From positions 1-59,595 of the forward strand of contig NZ_VCHX02000349.1 in the NCBI RefSeq assembly GCF_005768555.2: DNA of 59,595 nt, read 5' to 3'. A program made the position numbers and the translations under genes. The notes under the pieces are model-generated. The model was not told the origin of the DNA and searched no databases. It saw nothing but the letters and a program-made list of their open reading frames with translations. This stretch comes from Streptomyces sporangiiformans (lineage in GTDB: Bacteria; Actinomycetota; Actinomycetes; Streptomycetales; Streptomycetaceae). Positions 43,686-52,577 of this stretch are shown here, piece after piece (position 1 is the stretch's first letter; the number at the start of each line of letters is the position of its first letter).

Positions 43686-45264
43686 GCCTGACGTCCGCGG
43701 GACATCGGTCCGGTCGGTGCCCCGGGCCGACGCGTCCGTGCTCCGGTCCAGTGGCCGGCATGACGGCGAGCCGCTGTCGCGCGCGGAGGTGTGCGAGACC
43801 CACACCGCGATCGTGTTCTTCACCGGTGACCGCGCCTACAAGCTCAAGAAGCCGGTGGATCTGGGGTTCCTGGACTACACCACGGTGACGGCTCGCCGGG
43901 CCGCGTGCGAACGCGAAGTCGCTCTCAACAGCCGCTTCGCCCCCGACGTCTACCTGGGCCTGGGCGAGATCCGCAGCCCCGATTCGTCAGAAGCGGAACC
44001 GATCGTGGTGATGCGCCGCATGCCGACGGACCGGCGCCTCTCCCGGCTGGTACGAGAAGGGGCGGCCGTCGACGATGTCCTCCGGGCCGTGGCCCGGCAC
44101 CTCGCCGCCTGGCACGCGAACGCGCCCCGCGGCCGCGACGTGGACGAACAAGGCACGCGGGACGCGCTGTCATCACGTTGGGAGGCCAGCTTCGCGCAGG
44201 TCCACGCGCTGGCCGGCGACGGCTTCGTGCCCGACGGGGTGGCGGAGGTGGAGCGGCTGGTGCGCCGCTATCTCGTCGGCCGCAAGCGGTTGTTCGACTC
44301 CCGCATCGAACAGAGGCGGATGGTCGACGGCCACGGCGACCTGCTCGCCGAGGACGTCTTCTGCCTCGACGACGGCCCTCGTGTCCTGGACTGCCTGGAG
44401 TTCGACGACCACCTGCGCTATGTCGACGGTCTCGACGACGCCGCCTTCCTCGCCATGGACCTGGAACAGCTCGGCAACCCGGCCGCCGCGGCGTACTTCC
44501 TCGCCCAGTACAGCGAGTACTCCGGCGACCCGGCACCCCCTTCCTTGTGGCATCACTACGTCGCCTACCGGGCGTTCGTCCGCGCCAAGGTGTCCGTGAT
44601 CCAGGCCCGACAGGGCGCGCCGGGGGCGGATACGGCGTCGCGGCGGCTGGTCTCGGCGACGCTGCGCCACCTGCGCACCGCCGCCGTCTGCCTGACGCTC
44701 GTCGGCGGACTGCCGGGCAGCGGGAAGTCCACCCTCTCCGGTGCACTGGCCGACCGGCTGGGCGTCACGCTGCTCAGCAGCGACCGCCTCCGCAAGGAAC
44801 TGGCGGGCATCCCCGCGGAGCAGTCCGCGGCAGCCGGCTACGGCGAGGGCCTGTACACACCCGAGTGGACGGCCAGGACCTACGCCACCCTGCTCGACCG
44901 CGCGGCCGCCCTGCTGTCCTCCGGCGAGTCCGTCGTCCTGGACGCCACCTGGTCCGATGCGGGACAGCGTGAAGCGGCACTGCGCGTGGCCGAACGCACC
45001 AGCGCCGACCTGGTGGCCCTGCACTGCCACGTTCCGGGCGAGGTGTCAGCGGCCCGCCTGAGCGCGCGCGGCCCCGGTGTATCCGACGCCGCCCTCGACA
45101 TCGCCACCGCCATGGCGGCCAGGGAAGCGCCGTGGCCCGAGGCCCTGTCGGTCGACACCAGCGGCCCGCTGGAATCCGCGGTCGCTCGGGGGCTGGCAGC
45201 CGTACGTCCGTGGGGCACCGGCCCGGCCCCGGTCTTCCGCCGCCCCTACATGGAGCCGGACTAG
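43678..45264 (+). CDS. Bifunctional aminoglycoside-phosphotransferase-like/ATP-binding protein (Rv2004c-like)
   Basis: A 528-residue two-domain protein. N-terminal kinase-like domain (about 30-310): ETHTAIVFFTGDRAYKLKKP carries the ATP Lys, and MVDGHGDLLAEDVFCLDDG the catalytic loop. C-terminal P-loop domain (about 340-520): GGLPGSGKSTLSGALADRLG, then LDATWSDAGQREAALRVAER, a zeta-toxin/gluconate-kinase-like fold. The order equals that of Rv2004c, DosR-controlled in M. tuberculosis; substrate unknown. Starts 8 bp inside the upstream USP gene, so translation is coupled. A loose 8-bp-arm hairpin follows the stop. Confidence 0.9.
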   Translation: MAEPDVRGTSVRSVPRADASVLRSSGRHDGEPLSRAEVCETHTAIVFFTGDRAYKLKKPVDLGFLDYTTVTARRAACEREVALNSRFAPDVYLGLGEIRSPDSSEAEPIVVMRRMPTDRRLSRLVREGAAVDDVLRAVARHLAAWHANAPRGRDVDEQGTRDALSSRWEASFAQVHALAGDGFVPDGVAEVERLVRRYLVGRKRLFDSRIEQRRMVDGHGDLLAEDVFCLDDGPRVLDCLEFDDHLRYVDGLDDAAFLAMDLEQLGNPAAAAYFLAQYSEYSGDPAPPSLWHHYVAYRAFVRAKVSVIQARQGAPGADTASRRLVSATLRHLRTAAVCLTLVGGLPGSGKSTLSGALADRLGVTLLSSDRLRKELAGIPAEQSAAAGYGEGLYTPEWTARTYATLLDRAAALLSSGESVVLDATWSDAGQREAALRVAERTSADLVALHCHVPGEVSAARLSARGPGVSDAALDIATAMAAREAPWPEALSVDTSGPLESAVARGLAAVRPWGTGPAPVFRRPYMEPD

Positions 45265-45476
45265 GGGGTGCCGCGGACCCGGGGTGATCCAAACGCCACC
45301 CCCTGGATGAGCGGTCGTGCCAGCAGGTGTCCGGGCGTTCACCGCTGGTTGGCGGGCCGCGCCTTTCAGGTTTCGCGAGATGTGGCGCAGTCCCTCATGG
45401 TGGGTTGTACGGGGAACCCGAGCGCGGCGGAGCCGGGCATCGTACGCCCGTTGCGGCTCTGCGGGAGGAGGCCACT

Positions 45477-46043
45477 ATGGGTGAACAGCAACCGCTCGCC
45501 CATGGCGAGGCATGGCGGGCCGTGGCGGCATGCTTCCTCACCACTTTCCCGCTGCTCGCGCGGCACCGGATCCATCTGCCGAAAGAACGCGTGGGAATGC
45601 GGCTGCGTTTCACCGACGGCACCTCGGCCCGGGTGTACCGGGAGACCAGCCTCGGCAGCGGCTTGGCGAAGGACCCCTGCACGCTGGTGGTCACGTTCCG
45701 GCTGCGCCTGGTACGCGGGCCCGCGCACGCGCTGTTCCGCATGGAGAGCCTGCTGAACACCCCGCTGTTCGCGGGCTTCCCCGGCTTCACCTCGAAGCTG
45801 TGGCTGGCCCACGACGAGCGCGACCGCTACCGCGGCGTGTACGAGTGGGACGGTCCGCAGCGCGCCGAACGTTACGCGCGTTCTCTGTGGCGGGTTCTGG
45901 CGCTGGTGAGCGTGCCTGGTGCGATCCGCTATGCCGTTGTACCCGGGGTGCGCCGTGACGACGTGATCGTAGACCCCGGGCTGATCGAGGCCCATGCGTC
46001 GCACGATGCCGCAGCATGGTGGCGCATACAGGCCAGGACGTGA
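45477..46043 (+). CDS. Uncharacterised protein coupled to FAD monooxygenase
   Basis: A 188-residue soluble protein. ARVYRETSLGSGLAKDPCTLVV near residue 50, LWLAHDERDRYRGVYEWDGPQ near 105, and RYARSLWRVLALVSVPGAIRY near 130 suggest a ferredoxin-like (ABM/YdhR-type) or SRPBCC-type fold; no catalytic residues can be named. GGGAGGAGG precedes the ATG at 45477. The next gene starts 1 bp after the stop, so it probably works with that FAD monooxygenase. Confidence 0.75.
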   Translation: MGEQQPLAHGEAWRAVAACFLTTFPLLARHRIHLPKERVGMRLRFTDGTSARVYRETSLGSGLAKDPCTLVVTFRLRLVRGPAHALFRMESLLNTPLFAGFPGFTSKLWLAHDERDRYRGVYEWDGPQRAERYARSLWRVLALVSVPGAIRYAVVPGVRRDDVIVDPGLIEAHASHDAAAWWRIQART

Positions 46044-46044
46044 C

Positions 46045-47631
46045 GTGACGACAGCGGTGGACATCCTGGTCGTCGGGGCCGGTACGACCGGCCTCACTCT
46101 GGCGCTACAGGCCCATGACCACGGAGCACGGATCCGGGTCGCCGAGCGGCGTCCCGAGCCGTTCCGGCCCTCCCGCGCGCTCATCCTGCACCCACGCACC
46201 CTGGAAGTCCTGCGCCCACTCGGCGTCACGGACGCCCTGCTGGAGTTGGCGGACACCGCCCCGACAGTCGGCCTTCGTCTCGGCTCCCGCATCGTCGAAA
46301 CCAGGCTCGCGGACCTCGCGCTGCCCGACACCGCGTTCCCACATCTGTCGCTCCTGCGGCAGATGGACGTCGAAAGAGTGCTGACGCAGGCGCTCGCCGA
46401 CCGCGGGGTGACGGTGGAACGGGGCATCGAACTGATCACGGCCCGCGACGACGGACACAACGCGCGGGCCGTGCTGCGATCGCGGCACGGCATCGAGGAG
46501 ATCCGCTGCCCCTTCGTCGTCGGCTGCGACGGCCCGGCCAGTACCGTGCGGACCTGTGCCGGCATCGGATGGCATGGCAGGCCCTACGCCGCCGAGGTGG
46601 TCCTCGCCGACCTCGACCTCGGCGGCATCTCCAGTTCTTCCGGTGCCCAGGTGTTCGCGGGGCGCCAAGGGCTGTTGTTCCTCTTCCCGCTCGGAGAACA
46701 GGCCACCTGGCGGCTGCTGGCCACGCGGGCGTCCGCCGACGATGCCGAGCAGAACTTCGGCCAGCCCGGATCCGCCGTCCCACGAGCCGAGCTCCAGCGC
46801 CTCCTGAACGACGCCGGGCTTCACGCACGGATCGAGCGTCTCGCGTGGTCCGCGCGCGTACCGCTGCAGTGCAGCCTCGCCCGGCCGTTCCGCCGGGGGC
46901 GGCTCTTCCTCGCCGGGGACGCGGCCCACAACTACTCACCGGCAACCGGCCAGGGCATGAACGCCGGCATCCAGGACGCGGTGAACCTCGGCTGGAAGAT
47001 CGGCTTCGCGGCGGGCCGCTCCAGAGAGGAGTCCGCGGACGCGCTCGGTGCCGACGTGCTGCTCGACTCCTACGACAGGGAGCGCAGGCCGGCTGCCCAC
47101 CGACGGCTGATCCTCACGCACACGGCGTTCTGGGCAGAGGCGTCGACCGGCCGGATCCCCTCATGGCTGCGCGCGGTGGCCGCTCCGCGCGCAGCCCCGG
47201 CCATACCCGCCCTCCTGGACCGGCGACGGCTGGTCGCCGAGGCCATCCGTCTCATCTCCCAGCTGCGGGTGAACTACCGGCGCAGCCCCCTGTCGGTGGA
47301 GGGAACACCGCGCCTGCGTGGTGCTCCTCGTCCAGGAGACCGCCTGCCGGACGCGACTGTCAGCGTCGGAGGACCTCCTGAGCGGCTGCACCAACTACTG
47401 GCCCGTCCGGGCGTGCACCTGCTGCTGCAGCGCGACGCCGACCCGCCGCCGGACGCGGTACCCGGTCCCCGGGTCACCGTCCTACGGCTGACGAACAGCC
47501 CCGGTCGCGGTCTGGTGGCCGTCCGCCCGGACGGGCATGTCGGCTTCCGGTGCGGGACCGCCGACCCGGCCGGGCTGACCGGCTGGCTCTCACTGATCGG
47601 CGCAGCGCCATCTCCATCCATCCGGCCATGA
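46045..47631 (+). CDS. FAD-dependent aromatic monooxygenase
   Basis: A 528-residue class A flavoprotein monooxygenase (PheA/TfdB-type). ILVVGAGTTGLTLALQAHDH near residue 8 is the FAD Rossmann motif; VGCDGPASTVRT near 155 and GRLFLAGDAAHNYSPATGQG near 285 are the DG and GD motifs. C-terminal thioredoxin-like part from about 420. The substrate is unknown; such enzymes hydroxylate phenols or polyketides using NAD(P)H and O2. GTG start 1 bp after the upstream gene. The alcohol dehydrogenase gene follows 123 bp later. Confidence 0.9.
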   Translation: MTTAVDILVVGAGTTGLTLALQAHDHGARIRVAERRPEPFRPSRALILHPRTLEVLRPLGVTDALLELADTAPTVGLRLGSRIVETRLADLALPDTAFPHLSLLRQMDVERVLTQALADRGVTVERGIELITARDDGHNARAVLRSRHGIEEIRCPFVVGCDGPASTVRTCAGIGWHGRPYAAEVVLADLDLGGISSSSGAQVFAGRQGLLFLFPLGEQATWRLLATRASADDAEQNFGQPGSAVPRAELQRLLNDAGLHARIERLAWSARVPLQCSLARPFRRGRLFLAGDAAHNYSPATGQGMNAGIQDAVNLGWKIGFAAGRSREESADALGADVLLDSYDRERRPAAHRRLILTHTAFWAEASTGRIPSWLRAVAAPRAAPAIPALLDRRRLVAEAIRLISQLRVNYRRSPLSVEGTPRLRGAPRPGDRLPDATVSVGGPPERLHQLLARPGVHLLLQRDADPPPDAVPGPRVTVLRLTNSPGRGLVAVRPDGHVGFRCGTADPAGLTGWLSLIGAAPSPSIRP

Positions 47632-47754
47632 ACACCAAGCGACGAAGCCCGACGGTCCTGAGCTGTCCAACGCACTGATGGGCCCGGTTGCCCGGACGTC
47701 CTTCCAGGGCGACGGTGGAGAGAGCCGGCCGAGTCAGCCAGGGAGTGGGTGCCC

Positions 47755-48783
47755 ATGCGAGCCCTCGTCTACCACGGGCCCGGACAGATTTCCTGGGACA
47801 CGGTCACGGATCCGGCGATCGAGGACCCTGCCGACGCCGTCGTACGCGTCGACGCCACCACCGTCTGCGGCACCGATCTGCACATCCTGCGCGGAGACCT
47901 GCCCGAGGTGAAGCCGGGAACAGTCCTCGGCCACGAGGCGGTCGGAGAGGTGCTGAACGTCGGCCGCGAGGTCCACTCCATCACTCCCGGCGATCAGGTG
48001 ATCGTGTCGTCCGTCTCGGCCTGCGGCCGCTGTCAGTTCTGCCGGGACAGCATGTTCGGACAGTGTGGGGGCGGCGGGGGCTGGATCCTCGGGAACCTCA
48101 TCAACGGAACACAGGCCGAGTTCGTACGGGTTCCGTTCGCCGACTACTCCACGCGCCGACGGCCCGGCGCTCTGGCGCTCGAGGACTCCGTCCTGCTCGC
48201 CGAAGTCCTCCCCACCGCCTACGAGGTCGGGGTGCGGAACGGACACGTGGGCCCGGGAGACACCGTCGTGGTCGTGGGCGCCGGTCCTGTCGGACTCGCC
48301 GCGGTCATCATCGCCCGGATCTACTCACCGCGGAGAATCATCGCGGTGGACTTGTCCTCCCCCCGACTGGAAGCCGCCCACCGACTGGGTGCCGACTCCG
48401 CCGAAGTGCCCGGACGGCTGATCGCCGATCTCGCCGATGGACCCGGCGCCGATGTGGTCATCGAGGCCGCCGGAGACCCGGAGGGCTTCGCCCTGTGCAC
48501 ACGGGTCGTACGTCCGGGTGGACACATCGCCAACATCGGCACGCACGGCAAGCCGGCCACACTTCATCTCGAAGCACTGTGGCGCAAGAACGTGACGATC
48601 AGCACCGGCCAGGTGGACACCTCCTCCACGCCGTGGCTGCTGGAGCTGGTGAGGTACGGACGCCTGCCCGTTTCCCAGCTGGTCACCCATACCTTCGGCC
48701 TCGACCGGATGGAGGACGCCTACGAGGTATTCGCACGCGGCACCGCCACAGGTGCCCTCAAAGTCGTGCTGCACCGCGAGTGA
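47755..48783 (+). CDS. Zinc-dependent alcohol dehydrogenase, MDR family
   Basis: A 342-residue medium-chain dehydrogenase. Catalytic-zinc ligands: Cys in TVCGTDLHIL near residue 40 and His in GHEAVGEV near 62. Structural zinc site ACGRCQFCRDSMFGQC (C-x2-C-x2-C-x7-C). NAD(P) motif VVVVGAGPVGLAAVI near 175. Oxidises or reduces small alcohols/aldehydes. The ATG at 47755 follows GGGAG. GGGCCCGGTTGCCC at 47680-47693 upstream is a weak symmetric element. Confidence 0.92.
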   Translation: MRALVYHGPGQISWDTVTDPAIEDPADAVVRVDATTVCGTDLHILRGDLPEVKPGTVLGHEAVGEVLNVGREVHSITPGDQVIVSSVSACGRCQFCRDSMFGQCGGGGGWILGNLINGTQAEFVRVPFADYSTRRRPGALALEDSVLLAEVLPTAYEVGVRNGHVGPGDTVVVVGAGPVGLAAVIIARIYSPRRIIAVDLSSPRLEAAHRLGADSAEVPGRLIADLADGPGADVVIEAAGDPEGFALCTRVVRPGGHIANIGTHGKPATLHLEALWRKNVTISTGQVDTSSTPWLLELVRYGRLPVSQLVTHTFGLDRMEDAYEVFARGTATGALKVVLHRE

Positions 48784-48839
48784 CCGCCCAGCCGGCAGGA
48801 GCCCGAAGGGCCGGCCGGTCCCTCGGTCGGAACGGGCGG

Positions 48840-49080
48840 TCCGGCCTGATCGCGCCGGCTCACCACACCGACCAGCCGACCGCGATGGTCGGTCACGGGG
48901 AGCCCTTGGCCAGCAGATCCGACTCCGAGACGACGCCGATCACGTGGTCGTCGGCGTCGACCACCGGTACGGCGCTCACTTGCTCCCGGGTGAGTGTGTG
49001 GGCCACGTCCAGGAACGGCATTCGCCGGGGAGCGCGGTGACGGCCTCACTGGCGGCGAGTTGTGGCTGCCATCACGGACT
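48840..49080 (-). pseudogene. Degraded CBS-domain gene
   Basis: Three frames together read like one CBS protein. LAASEAVTALPGE occurs in one frame. MPFLDVAHTLTREQVSAVPV then VVDADDHVIGVVSESDLLAK follows in a second, ending in a stop. LPVTDHRGRLVGVVSRRDQ follows in a third. A frameshift near 49,022 and an internal deletion with a second shift near 48,900 account for this. The wording resembles CBS proteins in the island, so it is an inactivated member. Confidence 0.65.
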
Positions 49081-49137
49081 CCAGGGAACTCGGCGGACGT
49101 TTCGCCGGTTCGCCGCCCTCGAATCGGCGGCGCCTTC

Positions 49138-49565
49138 TCATCGTGTGACGGGCCGGCCGGCACCACCACGGCCGAGCTCCACCTCAGGGTGCGTCGTGGT
49201 GCGGCCGGCGACCGTCTCGGACAGCACACGGCTGCACTCCCGCACCGCAGCGTCCTCGTCCAGCACACCGAGGAGCGGCGGATGCCACACGTACATGGCT
49301 CGCGGAACGGCTGCCGGGACTCGACGAAGGCGACCGCCTCCTTGAGCACTGATTACCCAGGCCGTGCAGCGCCCGGTCCACCCCTCCCAGGACGGCCGCG
49401 CATCCCCGACCCGTCTCCGCGAGTCGGCACGCCCTCGGCGTGGACGAGCCGCAGCGGCGCGCCGCGCCGACCCGCCTCGTCGGTGGCCCAGGCCGGCGGC
49501 GGCCGCTTCGAAGGATCGGGGCCGACACCCACCACGATCGGCCGACGCCCGTACACACCAGTCAT
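49138..49565 (-). pseudogene. Degraded universal stress protein gene
   Basis: The ATG at 49563-49565 follows GGAGGTGCC, a good ribosome site. The first about 50 codons (MTGVYGRRPIVVGVG, AWATDEAGRRGAPLRLVHAE) are a USP domain start. Further down, in other frames, follow DRALHGLGN, VLKEAVAFVESRQPF and WHPPLLGVLDEDAAVRECSR with LSETVAGR, fragments of the first and second USP domains. The ATP-binding loops are absent. Deletion plus frameshifts have destroyed the gene, which lies back to back with an intact USP at 49719. Confidence 0.65.
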
Positions 49566-49718
49566 GGCACCTCCAGGAGGTCTCCCCGCCGCCGTCCGTC
49601 CACTGGATACGGCGCGTTGCACGCTGGTGGAGGGTGGAAGTAGGGAGGCGGGCAAAAGGCGCCAGCCGCCCGAGCGGTAGGCCGGATCGGCCCGCAGCTG
49701 GTGAGGAGGAGGTGTGCC

Positions 49719-50603
49719 ATGGCGAACCCGGTCGTTGTGGGAGTGGACGGCTCGCCGTCGAGCCTGGACGCCGTGGAGGTCGCGGCACACGAGGCCGGCC
49801 TGCGCGGCGTGGGGCTGCGGCTGGTGCACGCCTTCGGGTGGCCGTCGATGCACGTACCGCCCGGCGGAGCCCCGTGGAATCCGGCCGTGGCGGGGCTGCG
49901 TGAGCTGGTGGACGGCACACTGATCAAGGCCGAGCAGCGGGCCCGCAGAGCCGTGCCGCAGGTGGAGACAACGCGAGAGGTCACCGTCGGTGAGCCGCTG
50001 ATGGTGCTGGAGATCGAGTCGCGGACCGCCTCGCTCGTCGTGGTCGGCAGCCGCGGGCTGGGCGCTTTCGGCAGCCTGCTGCTCGGTTCCACCGCCGTGC
50101 ACCTGGCCGCGCACGGCCGCTGCCCGGTGCTGGTGGTGCGGGGCCGGCCGGACCCGAGCGGTCCTGTACTGCTGGCGGTCGACGGCGCACCGGCGGGCGA
50201 GGGAGCCGTCGAGTTCGCTTTCGCCGAGGCGTCGCTGCGCGGCGTGGACCTGGTGGCGCTGCACGTGTGGAACACGTGGAGCGAGCGGGCCTACGAGGGT
50301 ACTGGTGATCCTCTGAACGTGGTGGTGGACATCGAGCGGCTCCGAGACGAGGAACAGCGGTCGCTGGACGAGAGTCTGGCCCCGTGGCAGGAGCGCCATC
50401 CCCGAATCGCCGTAGAGCGCCGTCTGGTGCGTTCCCGGGTTCGCCCGGCTCTGATCGAGGCCAGCCGCGACGCGCAGCTGGTCGTGGCCGGTGCCCGCGG
50501 CCGCGGCGGCTTCACAGGCCTACTGCTCGGCTCGGTAAGCCAGGCCCTGCTGCACCATGCGCACTGCCCCGTTGCCGTAATCCGAGGCACGGAGCGCACA
50601 TGA
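49719..50603 (+). CDS. Universal stress protein, tandem USP domains with two intact ATP loops
   Basis: A 294-residue two-domain USP. Both loops are complete: GSRGLGAFGSLLLGS in domain 1 and GARGRGGFTGLLLGS in domain 2, in contrast to the other three USPs here. Strong ribosome site GAGGAGGAGG before the ATG. Upstream, GGCCGGATCGGCC at 49680-49692 is a 13-bp near-palindrome that may be an operator. Confidence 0.92.
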   Translation: MANPVVVGVDGSPSSLDAVEVAAHEAGLRGVGLRLVHAFGWPSMHVPPGGAPWNPAVAGLRELVDGTLIKAEQRARRAVPQVETTREVTVGEPLMVLEIESRTASLVVVGSRGLGAFGSLLLGSTAVHLAAHGRCPVLVVRGRPDPSGPVLLAVDGAPAGEGAVEFAFAEASLRGVDLVALHVWNTWSERAYEGTGDPLNVVVDIERLRDEEQRSLDESLAPWQERHPRIAVERRLVRSRVRPALIEASRDAQLVVAGARGRGGFTGLLLGSVSQALLHHAHCPVAVIRGTERT

Positions 50604-50650
50604 CCGCCGGGCGGCACGCGACGGATTCCGGGTGCCGCAACACGGCGGTG

Positions 50651-50778
50651 TCACCTGCCCTGAGCTGGGAGATATTGCAGGGACCGGCCCAGGTAGTCGG
50701 CGAGCTCGTGGACTGCTGTTCAAACTCCTCGGGCTCGGGACGCTGGCGCGCCCACTGATGCACCCGCTCGGCGGCCAT
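50651..50778 (-). pseudogene. Possible frameshifted small ORF
   Basis: From an ATG at 50778 the frame reads MAAERVHQWARQRPEPEEFE. One base appears missing near 50,713, after which the next frame continues VHELADYLGRSLQYL to a stop at 50651. Restored, it would encode 42 residues. Ribosome site weak, family unknown. The coherent amphipathic text across the shift is the only support. Confidence 0.3.
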
Positions 50779-50900
50779 CTGCGGGTCTGTGCTCTCAGTG
50801 AGCGACGAGCAGGGCGGGAAAGCCCGTGCCGCGCCCCCAGGGCCACCCACCTCGAATTGGCCTTGGTCTGCGCGGTCGGTCAGTGCCTAGCGTCTGCACC

Positions 50901-51710
50901 ATGCGGATTCGAATCGTCGACGCCTTCACCGACCGCCCCTTCTCCGGCAATCCGGCCGGAGTCCTCCTCCTCGACGCCTTTCCCGACGACGACTGGCTGC
51001 AGAACGTGGCCCTGGAGATGAACCACGCAGAGACGGCGTTCGCCCATCGCCTCCCGGAAGGCGGCGAGGCCGACTGGGCGCTGCGCTGGTTCACCCCCGC
51101 CACCGAGGTCTCGATGTGCGGCCACGCGACACTCGCCACCGCGCACGTGCTGGCCTCCACGGGCGCCGCCACCGGCCCCGTCCGGTTCGCGACCAGGAGT
51201 GGCGTGCTCATCGCCGTCGCGAACGACGACGGGTCCATCACGCTGGACTTCCCGACCGCGCCGCTCACTCGGGTCGAGACCCCGGAGGGGGTGGCCGAGG
51301 CCCTGGGCGCCGTGCCGCTCACCACCCATGACACCGGCCCGAACGTCGGCGACCTGCTGATCGAACTCGCCGACGAGAAGACCGTCCTGGGCCTCACCCC
51401 TGACCACAGGGCCCTCGTCCGGTACTCCGAGCGCGGCATCATCGCCACCGCCCGTGCCGAGGACCCCTCCCGGGGCTACGACTTCGTGTCGCGCTGCTTC
51501 TTCCCGGGCGTGGGCATCGACGAGGACCCGGTCACCGGCAGCGCCCACACGGCCCTTGCCCCCTTCTGGTCCGAGCGCCTCGGCCGCCCCGACCTCACCG
51601 GCCTACAGGCTTCCCCCCGCTCGGGTCGTGTCCACACCAGCTTCCGCGGCGAGCGCACGTTGCTCACGGGCCACGCGGTCACCGTCCTCGAGGGCGAACT
51701 GCACGCGTGA
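50901..51710 (+). CDS. PhzF-family isomerase/epimerase-like protein
   Basis: A 269-residue diaminopimelate-epimerase-fold protein. RIRIVDAFTDRPFSGNPAGV is the family start. The catalytic Glu lies in MNHAETAFAH near residue 45; CGHATLATAHVL and DEDPVTGSAHTALAPFW are the substrate-loop motifs. PhzF proper isomerises dihydro-3-hydroxyanthranilate in phenazine synthesis; no phz genes are near, so the substrate here is unknown. Begins the conserved right flank. Confidence 0.92.
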   Translation: MRIRIVDAFTDRPFSGNPAGVLLLDAFPDDDWLQNVALEMNHAETAFAHRLPEGGEADWALRWFTPATEVSMCGHATLATAHVLASTGAATGPVRFATRSGVLIAVANDDGSITLDFPTAPLTRVETPEGVAEALGAVPLTTHDTGPNVGDLLIELADEKTVLGLTPDHRALVRYSERGIIATARAEDPSRGYDFVSRCFFPGVGIDEDPVTGSAHTALAPFWSERLGRPDLTGLQASPRSGRVHTSFRGERTLLTGHAVTVLEGELHA

Positions 51711-51756
51711 ACGCGCGCGTGGGCAGCGCACGTGAACCGCACACGTGAACAGCACA

Positions 51757-51789
51757 GAGGGGGCGTACGAGAATGCCGTACGCCCCCTC
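51757..51789. terminator. Bidirectional hairpin terminator
   Basis: A perfect 13-bp stem GAGGGGGCGTACG / CGTACGCCCCCTC with a 7-nt loop lies between the convergent phzF-like and CPBP genes. Confidence 0.85.
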
Positions 51790-51797
51790 CCGTCAGC

Positions 51798-52577
51798 TCA
51801 CGCCGTAGGCAGCCACCCCACCTTGCCCGCCAGCAGCGCGTACCCGACGAAAGCACCTATGTCGAGCAGCGAGTGGGCGACCACCAAGGGCCCGACGCGG
51901 CCCCACCGGCGGTACAGGAAGACGAAGACGACGCCCATCGCCATGTTGCCGATGAATCCGCCGATGCCCTGGTAGAGGTGGTACGAACCGCGCAGCACGG
52001 AGCTGGCCATCAGCGCGGTGCCCGGCGTCCAGCCCAACTGGCCCAGGCGGCGCAGCAGATACCCGACGACGATCACTTCTTCCAGCACGGCGTTCTGGAT
52101 GGCGGAGAGGATCAGCACCGGGTACTTCCACCACACGTCGGGCAGCGCTTCCGGCACGACGGTGAGGTTGAAGCCGAGTCCGCGGGCCGCCAGATAGAAG
52201 GCGATCCCCGTACTGCCGATCACCGCGGCGATCACCGCGCCGCGCCCCAGATCCAGCCCCGGGCGAGTGCGGTCGAAACCGAGCGTGCGTAGCCCCCGCC
52301 CCTCACGCAGCAGAAAGTGCGCGACGAGCGCGACCGGTACCAGCGCCGTCGTGATCCCGAACAGCTGCCAGGCCAGATCGAGCCACGGACGGCCCGGTGC
52401 CTCCGAGGCGTTCAGCGTGGCCGCCTGATCCTTCAGACCCCCGGGCTTCGTGACCGATCCCACAAAGCTGATCAGCGCGGATACGCCGCTCGCCCCGAGC
52501 GAAAGCCCCAGAACGAGCAGCGTCTCATCGCGGAAAATTCGCCGCGCCGACTGCTCCGTAGGAAAAGAATCAGCCAC
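51798..52577 (-). CDS. CPBP-type membrane protease-like protein
   Basis: A 259-residue inner-membrane protein with about eight hydrophobic spans and the CPBP (Abi/CAAX-processing-like) core: the glutamate pair in QNAVLEEVIVVGYLLRRLG, RGSYHLYQG as the second motif, and VAHSLLD as the third. In CPBP motif 1, EExxxR, the Arg position is Val here (EEVIVV), so activity may differ. Start GTG at 52577 after AGGAGGGG; a GTG at 52598 is possible. Confidence 0.87.
   Translation of the reverse strand: MADSFPTEQSARRIFRDETLLVLGLSLGASGVSALISFVGSVTKPGGLKDQAATLNASEAPGRPWLDLAWQLFGITTALVPVALVAHFLLREGRGLRTLGFDRTRPGLDLGRGAVIAAVIGSTGIAFYLAARGLGFNLTVVPEALPDVWWKYPVLILSAIQNAVLEEVIVVGYLLRRLGQLGWTPGTALMASSVLRGSYHLYQGIGGFIGNMAMGVVFVFLYRRWGRVGPLVVAHSLLDIGAFVGYALLAGKVGWLPTA

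Noticed and set aside
49680..49692. GGCCGGATCGGCC as a DosR box before the USP at 49719
   Set aside because: It is a 13-bp palindrome whose arm spacing does not fit the 14-bp DosR core; left as a generic operator candidate.
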